The translations under genes and the position numbers were made by a program. DNA of 10,806 nucleotides from Flavobacteriales bacterium. Its GTDB lineage: Bacteria; Bacteroidota; Bacteroidia; Flavobacteriales; Flavobacteriaceae. The notes under the pieces are model-generated. The model was not told the origin of the DNA and did no database searches. It saw only the letters and a program-made list of their open reading frames with translations. The stretch lies in assembly GCA_026983815.1 (NCBI GenBank), contig JALSTJ010000232.1:1-10806 (forward strand). The letters run 5' to 3'. This document shows, one piece after another, positions 5,942-10,806 of this stretch. Positions within the stretch are counted from its first letter, which is position 1; every line of letters starts with the position of its first letter.

Positions 5942-7156
5942 ATGGATGCTAGGAAACAATTTACAATTTCAGTTTTATTCTTTGCCGCAATTGCTCTTTT
6001 AGGTTTAACTTTAAGAGCAGTTCCGGCATTTGAACTATCTTTAAATTTTAAAAACTTTTTGCATGCACATTCACACGTAGCGTTTTTAGGTTGGTTGCAT
6101 GGCGCTTTTGTGAGTTTTGTATCTTATATTTTTTTGCATGATAAATTGCAGACCAAAACTTTCAAGTTTATTTATTGGTTTACCATTATCAATATAATCG
6201 GGATGTATTTTTCTTTTCCTATTCAGGGCTATAAATTGTTTTCCATTATATTCTTGTCATTATTTCTTATTGGCACCTATTTCTTTCTTTACTACTTTTT
6301 TAAAAATAAAGAACAAACCGAAAAATATCCGGCAACTTACAAATTTATTAAAGCAGGACTTTGGTTGCAATTTTTATCGAGTTTAAGTCCTTGGTCCTTG
6401 GTTTTTGTTTTGAAATTGTTTGGGAAAAATTCTCATTTTTATAAATATGATATTTTTTATTACCTTCATTTTCAATACAACGGATGGTTTTTATTTGCAT
6501 TATTCGGGTTGAGTTTTTATTTATTGGAAAACAGAGGAATTCATTTGAATAGAAAACAAGTTCAAAAGATTTATCGGTTGATGTTAATCGCTGTTTTTTT
6601 TGGATATTTTTCCAATACCCTTTGGGCAAATCCCGGGATTTTTTTTAATATTTTATCTATGATAGGCGCCATAGCCGAAATTTGGGCACTTTTTATTCTC
6701 CTTCAAGTTTTATTGCGTTATCATAAATTTATTCAAAATATTATTGACAAATTTTCTTTTCAAATTTTTATGTTGGTTTTATTGACATTATTTGTCAAAG
6801 CCGTTTTGCAATTTACAGGTTCTGTGCAATATTATGCCGATTTATCCTTTCAGATACGAGATTTTATCATCGGTTATTTGCATTTGGTTATGTTGGGTAT
6901 TTTTACTCCGTTTCTTTTGATTTTGGCTCATGAAATCGGATTTTTTAGCTTGCAAAAAAAATCATTTTTGGTGTTTTATACCGGATTTATTCTTACGGAA
7001 ACTTTGATTTTTATAAGAGCAAGTTTGATTTGGTTTGGCATACAGTTTCCTGATGAATTATTTTCCAAAATTTTATTTTACTTAACAGTTATTTTATTTT
7101 CAGGAGTTCTGTTGATTACAAGAGACGTTTTAAAATCACAAAAAATTGAAAGCTAA
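5942..7156 (+). CDS. 12-helix membrane protein, function unknown, with heme-copper-oxidase-like histidine placement
   Basis: 404 residues from ATG 5942; an in-frame TTG at 5924 would add only six residues and is less likely. About 12 hydrophobic helices are visible (near 7-23, 41-65, 75-92, 98-120, 136-160, 171-195, 211-228, 234-258, 272-291, 306-331, 341-364, 374-393). Notable intramembrane motifs are HAHSHVAFLGW (41-51) with a further His53 in helix 2, YLHFQYNGWF (174-183) in helix 6, and GYLHLVMLG (311-319) plus LAHE (328-331) in helix 10. Histidines in helices 2, 6 and 10 recall heme-copper oxidase subunit I, but the helix-7 His-His pair that binds CuB is absent. I recall similar uncharacterised proteins in Bacteroidota but assign no function. 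The protein could be a heme- or metal-binding membrane protein or a sensor. Its end overlaps prmA by 11 nt. Confidence 0.85.
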   Translation: MDARKQFTISVLFFAAIALLGLTLRAVPAFELSLNFKNFLHAHSHVAFLGWLHGAFVSFVSYIFLHDKLQTKTFKFIYWFTIINIIGMYFSFPIQGYKLFSIIFLSLFLIGTYFFLYYFFKNKEQTEKYPATYKFIKAGLWLQFLSSLSPWSLVFVLKLFGKNSHFYKYDIFYYLHFQYNGWFLFALFGLSFYLLENRGIHLNRKQVQKIYRLMLIAVFFGYFSNTLWANPGIFFNILSMIGAIAEIWALFILLQVLLRYHKFIQNIIDKFSFQIFMLVLLTLFVKAVLQFTGSVQYYADLSFQIRDFIIGYLHLVMLGIFTPFLLILAHEIGFFSLQKKSFLVFYTGFILTETLIFIRASLIWFGIQFPDELFSKILFYLTVILFSGVLLITRDVLKSQKIES

Positions 7157-7970
7157 AAAAATATATTACGAATACGATTTTCAAGTAAAAAATCCCGAAT
7201 TTTTTCGAGATATTTTAATTGCGGTGTTAGCAGAAAACGATTTTGAAGGTTTTACGGAAACATCCGAAGGATTTTTGGCTTATATTGATAAGGAAAAAGA
7301 TGTAGAGAAAATTTTGACCGATTTTCAAGATTTCTATGATTTTACCATTAAAGAAATTTTGCCACAAAATTGGAATAAAAAATGGGAAAGTATCATACAA
7401 CCATTAATTATTGAAAATCAGGTTTATATCAAAACTTCATTTCATCCTGAAAAGGATTTTCCCTACATTATAAATATAGACCCGAAAATGAGTTTTGGAA
7501 CCGGTCATCATGAAACAACAGAATTGATGATTAGACAAATGCTCAATATGGATTTTGTTGGAAAAACCGTAATTGATATAGGGGCGGGAACAGGTGTATT
7601 ATCCATTTTGGCTGAGCAATTAGGTGCGCAAAAAATTTTTGCAGTCGATATAGATGAATGGTCATTTGATAATATGCAAGAAAATTTTGAAAAAAATCTT
7701 ACAAAAAAAATTGAAGCTTTTTGGGGAGATGCTACTTTGCTCAAAAAATTTCCAAAAGTTGATATTGTTTTGGCAAACATCAACCTGAATGTTTTATTGG
7801 AAGATTTTGATTATTATAATGAAGCTTTGAAAAATGATGGAGAATTACTTATGAGCGGTTTTTTAACCGAGGATATTCACATATTAAAAAAACAAGCCAA
7901 AAAATATGGTATGATATTTGAGAAATTATTAGCTAAAAATATATGGCAGAGCATACTTTTTTCAAAATAG
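7146..7970 (+). CDS. prmA: Ribosomal protein L11 methyltransferase
   Basis: 274 residues. PrmA is a SAM-dependent enzyme that trimethylates lysines and the N-terminus of ribosomal protein L11 in the cytosol. The N-terminal substrate-recognition domain (about 1-60) is followed by a linker with DPKMSFGTGHHETTELM (112-128), the typical PrmA signature. The Rossmann methyltransferase core has motif I VIDIGAGTGVLSILA (142-156), the acidic motif-II residues VDID (167-170) and the family-specific catalytic loop VLANINLNVLLED (208-220). The only start codon compatible with a full N-terminus is TTG at 7146: the frame has a stop at 7131-7133 and the first internal ATG encodes Met115. The start therefore lies inside the end of the membrane-protein gene (11-nt overlap). 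The prmA-clpS neighbourhood fits Flavobacteriia. Confidence 0.93.
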   Translation: MKAKKIYYEYDFQVKNPEFFRDILIAVLAENDFEGFTETSEGFLAYIDKEKDVEKILTDFQDFYDFTIKEILPQNWNKKWESIIQPLIIENQVYIKTSFHPEKDFPYIINIDPKMSFGTGHHETTELMIRQMLNMDFVGKTVIDIGAGTGVLSILAEQLGAQKIFAVDIDEWSFDNMQENFEKNLTKKIEAFWGDATLLKKFPKVDIVLANINLNVLLEDFDYYNEALKNDGELLMSGFLTEDIHILKKQAKKYGMIFEKLLAKNIWQSILFSK

Positions 7971-7991
7971 TATGAATTAAAAAAAATTTTT

Positions 7992-7999
7992 TATCTTTA
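7992..7999 (+). promoter_or_regulatory. Possible -7 element for clpS
   Basis: TATCTTTA differs from TAnnTTTG only in the final base and lies 20 nt before the clpS ATG, in the 49-nt prmA-clpS gap. No TTG-like -33 element is seen. clpS may instead be read through from prmA. Confidence 0.25.
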
Positions 8000-8019
8000 A
8001 CTTTTCAAATAACACAATT

Positions 8020-8289
8020 ATGGCAGAGAAACATCAACCTAAAAATTTTGAAAAAACTTCTGAAACGAAGTTATACAAAATTATCCTATTCAATGATGAC
8101 GTAAATTCCTTTGATTATGTGATTGAGTTGCTTATGCGCTACTGTAATCATACGCTTTATCAAGCGGAACAATGTGCGTTGATGACTCATTATAAAGGAA
8201 AAAGTATTGTAAAAAAAGGAAGTTTTGATGAACTTGAACCTATTGCAAATACACTTTTGGATAAGGGTTTGAGTGTTGAAATCGAATAA
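8020..8289 (+). CDS. clpS: ATP-dependent Clp protease adaptor ClpS
   Basis: 89 residues, a normal length. ClpS captures proteins bearing N-degrons (Leu, Phe, Tyr or Trp at the N-terminus) and hands them to the ClpA/ClpC-type unfoldase of the Clp protease. A flexible N-terminal tail (1-18) precedes the core. The substrate-pocket residues are visible: NDD (25-27) in IILFNDDVNSFDYVIELL (21-38) and His57 in LMTHYKGKS (54-62), the counterparts of E. coli Asn34/Asp35/Asp36 and His66. The C-terminal FDELEPIANTLLDKGLSVEIE half completes the fold (69-89). No Clp subunit gene lies in the window. It sits 49 nt after prmA and is followed 14 nt later by the LysM gene. Confidence 0.96.
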   Translation: MAEKHQPKNFEKTSETKLYKIILFNDDVNSFDYVIELLMRYCNHTLYQAEQCALMTHYKGKSIVKKGSFDELEPIANTLLDKGLSVEIE

Positions 8290-8303
8290 ATTTTTTGTGT
8301 TTT

Positions 8304-10637
8304 ATGATTAAAAATTATCAAAATATTTTCAAAAATTTCCAGAAATTGCTTTTCGGACTAGCTTTTATATTCTCATTTTTTCAAGTAAATGCACAAAATT
8401 TTATAATTCATAAAGTAAAATCGGGTGAAACAATTAAAGATATAGCAAAGGAGTATCATTTGCCACCATCCGAAATTTATCAATACAATACATCATTAAA
8501 ACCCGGAGATTCCCTAAAAGAAGGTATGAGTATTTTAATACCCAAAGAAGAAACCAGAAATCTACCTTTAGATTCTGTAAAAGTATCCGGAAATATCATT
8601 GACTATAAATATCATACTGTTGGGGAAAATGAAACTATTTATGGTTTATCAAAAAAATATCATTCCAAGATTGAAGCTATAAAAAAACTGAATAAAATTG
8701 AAGGTTTTAATATTAAATTGGGTCAAATCATTATCATCCCAATATATGCCGATAAAAATGGGCTTAAACAAATAGATACATTGAAGTATACTTATTATAT
8801 TGTAAAACCCAAGCAAGGAAAATGGCGCGTAGCTTATGATCATGGAATTACCATTGATGAGTTAGAACGTTTAAATCCGGAAATCAAGGATAAAAATCTT
8901 TTGGTAGGACAAAAAGTTGTTGTTCCCAAATACCGACCAGCTAGAGTTGAAGAAGTTCGTGATGAGAAAAATTATATCTATCATGATGTTCAAGCACATG
9001 AAACCCTTTTTTCCTTAGCCAAACAATACCATACAACCCAAGAAAAAATTAAGGAACTTAATCCTATTGTTAAAGATGGTTTGAAAACCGGACAAACACT
9101 GAAATTGGATAGAAAACAGTTTGAAGACGGGCAACAAGATTTTAGTAAATACATATATCATCAAGTAAAACCCAAAGAAACATTATTTAGTCTTGCAAAA
9201 AATTATAATATAACGCAAGAAAAAATCAAAGAATTAAATCCGGTGTTAATAGATGGTTTGAAAATTGGACAAATTATCCGTTTCCCTAAAAATAAAGAGA
9301 CGAATAAAAATGAATTACCAGTAGATCAGCTTTTTGTATATCATACCGTTCAAGCTTTGGAAACTTTATTTGGTTTATCCAGACAATTTGGTGTCAGTCA
9401 AGAAGAAATTATTAAAGACAATCCCATTATCAAAGAACAAGGACTAAAAACCGGTCAGATTATCAAAATCAGAAAATCCAGTTATGATAACTCAAAATTA
9501 GCTGTAAAGGATAGTATCTTTGAAAAAACCGGTCAATTAAAAATCAATTTATTAGATAGTATCAATAAGCAAAAAGAATATAAAATAGCCATTTTATTAC
9601 CTTTTAAAGTTAAGGAAATCAATAAATTACAGGAAGATGAAAAATGTGATAAACTTTATGGAAATACCCTACTGGATTATTATTCCGGAATGAAATTGGC
9701 TATCGATTCATTGAAAACTTATGGGATGAATATCAAATATGATGTTTTTGATACTCAAGCATCTCCTTTTGTTACCGGTAAGATATTGGAAACCACTGAT
9801 TTATCAGATTATGATTTTGTCATAGGACCTCTTAAAACAGAAAATATCGAAAAGGTGGCCACAACCCTTGAATTGGACAATACTCCTGAAGTAGTAAATA
9901 AATACAAAGGCAATAAAATATTTAGAAATTTGGTGATAACAACTTCTGATCATTCAGGTTTGCAAGAACATTTGACAAATTATCTCAATGAACAACTGTC
10001 GGATGATAATAAAAGACTTACAATTATTTATGATGAAACCAAACAAAATATTGTAGATACCTTATCCAATAAATTGAGCAAAAAACCCAATTTATTCAAA
10101 GCCAAGAAAACCAAAAAAGGATTTTCAATCTACTTAGATAATCTATCTAAAAAACTTATCAAAGACAAACAAAATTATGTTCTATTAATAACAGATGATA
10201 CTCCTTTAATTTTTTCAGCATTATCTGCTTTGAATTCTTTGAAAGACTCATATAAAGTTACCTTATTTACTCTAGACGATAAAAGATTGTATGAAGACCA
10301 AACCAATGATAGAACCAACACCTTTTTGTCTAACTTGAATTATCATTTTCCTTCCAAAATGTTGCGTTTGATGGATGCCGATCTAAAAAAATCATTTTTG
10401 CATCACTATCATATCATGCCCGGTTTTGCGGCTGTTAATGGTTTTGATACATTATTTGATTTATTAATACGTGCAGGCAATGCTGATAATCTGTTTGAAG
10501 GATTACAAAAAATTGGTCAAACCCAACAAACATCTAAGGTGTTTTTGTATGAACATCAACCTGAAAAAGGTTTTAAAAATGAAGCTTCAGTAATTTTGCG
10601 TCTAAATAAAGAGTTGAAATTAGAAGTTGTTGATTAG
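8304..10637 (+). CDS. Secreted multi-LysM protein with C-terminal type-1 periplasmic-binding-protein-like domain
   Basis: 777 residues from ATG 8304 (an in-frame TTG at 8295 is possible but would only lengthen the leader). A signal peptide (hydrophobic 14-27, predicted cleavage after VNA, 28-30) directs export. Six LysM-like peptidoglycan-binding modules follow at about 34-79, 101-146, 163-208, 224-268, 283-328 and 344-389. Modules 4-6 are the most regular, with ETLFSLAK / ETLFGLSR helices. Module 3 is divergent, with PKQGKWRVAY where the others have a GET-type turn. A linker leads to a LivK-like type-1 periplasmic-binding fold from about 425, starting YKIAILLPFK (425-434), with DYYSGMKLAIDSL (458-470) and DYDFVIGPL (502-510). 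The protein is probably envelope-anchored through peptidoglycan. The ligand is unknown. No transporter genes are nearby, so a structural or sensory role seems likelier than nutrient uptake (inference). Confidence 0.9.
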   Translation: MIKNYQNIFKNFQKLLFGLAFIFSFFQVNAQNFIIHKVKSGETIKDIAKEYHLPPSEIYQYNTSLKPGDSLKEGMSILIPKEETRNLPLDSVKVSGNIIDYKYHTVGENETIYGLSKKYHSKIEAIKKLNKIEGFNIKLGQIIIIPIYADKNGLKQIDTLKYTYYIVKPKQGKWRVAYDHGITIDELERLNPEIKDKNLLVGQKVVVPKYRPARVEEVRDEKNYIYHDVQAHETLFSLAKQYHTTQEKIKELNPIVKDGLKTGQTLKLDRKQFEDGQQDFSKYIYHQVKPKETLFSLAKNYNITQEKIKELNPVLIDGLKIGQIIRFPKNKETNKNELPVDQLFVYHTVQALETLFGLSRQFGVSQEEIIKDNPIIKEQGLKTGQIIKIRKSSYDNSKLAVKDSIFEKTGQLKINLLDSINKQKEYKIAILLPFKVKEINKLQEDEKCDKLYGNTLLDYYSGMKLAIDSLKTYGMNIKYDVFDTQASPFVTGKILETTDLSDYDFVIGPLKTENIEKVATTLELDNTPEVVNKYKGNKIFRNLVITTSDHSGLQEHLTNYLNEQLSDDNKRLTIIYDETKQNIVDTLSNKLSKKPNLFKAKKTKKGFSIYLDNLSKKLIKDKQNYVLLITDDTPLIFSALSALNSLKDSYKVTLFTLDDKRLYEDQTNDRTNTFLSNLNYHFPSKMLRLMDADLKKSFLHHYHIMPGFAAVNGFDTLFDLLIRAGNADNLFEGLQKIGQTQQTSKVFLYEHQPEKGFKNEASVILRLNKELKLEVVD
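8973..9284 (+). repeat. Tandem LysM-module duplication inside the LysM gene (modules 4 and 5)
   Basis: The segments at 8973-9107 and 9150-9284, offset by 177 nt, encode closely matching modules: both carry ETLFSLAK, TQEKIKELNP and DGLK-GQ. At DNA level they are clearly related but have many silent and non-silent differences, so this is an old duplication rather than a recent exact repeat. Module 6 (9333-9470) is a more distant relative. Confidence 0.6.
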
Positions 10638-10638
10638 T

Positions 10639-10806
10639 TCATATTTTGAGTTGTTTAATATCCTTAATCAAATAATTAAATTCCTTAACAATTTCCCGAA
10701 CAATTTCTCCAGCGGGTTTTACCTCATCAATAATCGACGATACTTGCCCGATTTCCAGTTCTCCATCGACTAAATCTCCTTCAAACATTCCGAGTTTGGC
10801 TCTGCC
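10639..10806 (-). CDS. C-terminus of a nitronate monooxygenase / FabK-like flavin oxidoreductase (5' part outside window)
   Basis: 55 in-frame codons enter from the right edge and end in TGA at 10641-10639. The peptide begins GRAKLGMFEGDLVDGELEIG and ends YLIKDIKQLKI. The GMFEGD...GELEIGQVSSIIDEVKPAGEIV pattern is what I recognise as the C-terminal end of Bacteroidota proteins annotated as nitronate monooxygenase (2-nitropropane dioxygenase family, FMN TIM-barrel, related to enoyl-ACP reductase FabK). The flavin-binding barrel lies outside the window, so nitroalkane oxidation and FabK-type activity cannot be distinguished. Its stop is 1 nt from the stop of the convergent LysM gene. Confidence 0.7.
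   Translation of the reverse strand, partial: GRAKLGMFEGDLVDGELEIGQVSSIIDEVKPAGEIVREIVKEFNYLIKDIKQLKI

Noticed and set aside
7978..7993. A-run/T-run palindrome after prmA as a terminator
   Set aside because: The stem is only A:T pairs with no GC core, so it is unlikely to stop polymerase; it is better explained by AT-rich intergenic composition.
8295..8303. TTG at 8295 as the start of the LysM protein
   Set aside because: ATG at 8304 gives a normal signal peptide; the earlier start adds only Met-Cys-Phe and no conserved sequence. The cysteine is not a lipobox.
1..10806. A defence island, mobile element, CRISPR array or novel RNA
   Set aside because: No transposase, integrase, nuclease or reverse-transcriptase motifs, no direct repeats with unique spacers, no tRNA or rRNA signature and no gene gap over 135 nt were found; the genes are mostly core Bacteroidota housekeeping genes.

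Overview
The window looks like ordinary chromosome from an AT-rich member of the Bacteroidota, most likely class Flavobacteriia. The evidence is lineage-typical versions of several proteins: a DAHP synthase with the chorismate mutase at its C-terminus, a NusB of about 315 residues with a long N-terminal extension, a one-repeat PUR-like (DUF3276) protein with an acidic tail, a DUF1573 lipoprotein, and a LysM/type-1 periplasmic-binding-protein fusion. Two TAnnTTTG-type -7 promoter elements sit in one divergent intergenic region, and Shine-Dalgarno sequences are not evident. Genus and species cannot be read from this.

Left block (1-3727, all minus strand): a tightly packed apparent operon read carbamate kinase -> DAHP synthase/chorismate mutase -> RsgA ribosome-assembly GTPase -> LOG-family nucleotide phosphoribohydrolase (runs off the left edge). 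Gaps are 11 nt, a 4-nt ATGA overlap and 29 nt. It combines carbamoyl-phosphate/ATP metabolism, entry into aromatic amino acid synthesis, 30S maturation and probable nucleotide processing.

Centre (3728-4391): a rho-independent terminator at 3795-3820 closes the minus-strand PUR-family gene (3843-4256). A 135-bp, very AT-rich divergent region separates that gene from nusB and carries a -7 element for each direction.

Right block (4392-10637, all plus strand): nusB, a DUF1573 lipoprotein, a 12-helix membrane protein of unrecognised function whose histidines are placed partly like those of heme-copper oxidase subunit I, prmA (apparent TTG start inside the end of the previous gene), clpS, and a secreted six-LysM protein with a C-terminal periplasmic-binding-protein-like domain. 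At the right edge the C-terminus of a minus-strand nitronate monooxygenase/FabK-like flavoprotein converges on the LysM gene with a 1-nt gap.

No rRNA or tRNA gene, CRISPR array, insertion sequence, phage gene or obvious defence system was seen. No gap between genes exceeds 135 nt. Most of the content is housekeeping. The most open question is the uncharacterised histidine-bearing 12-helix membrane protein at 5942-7156.
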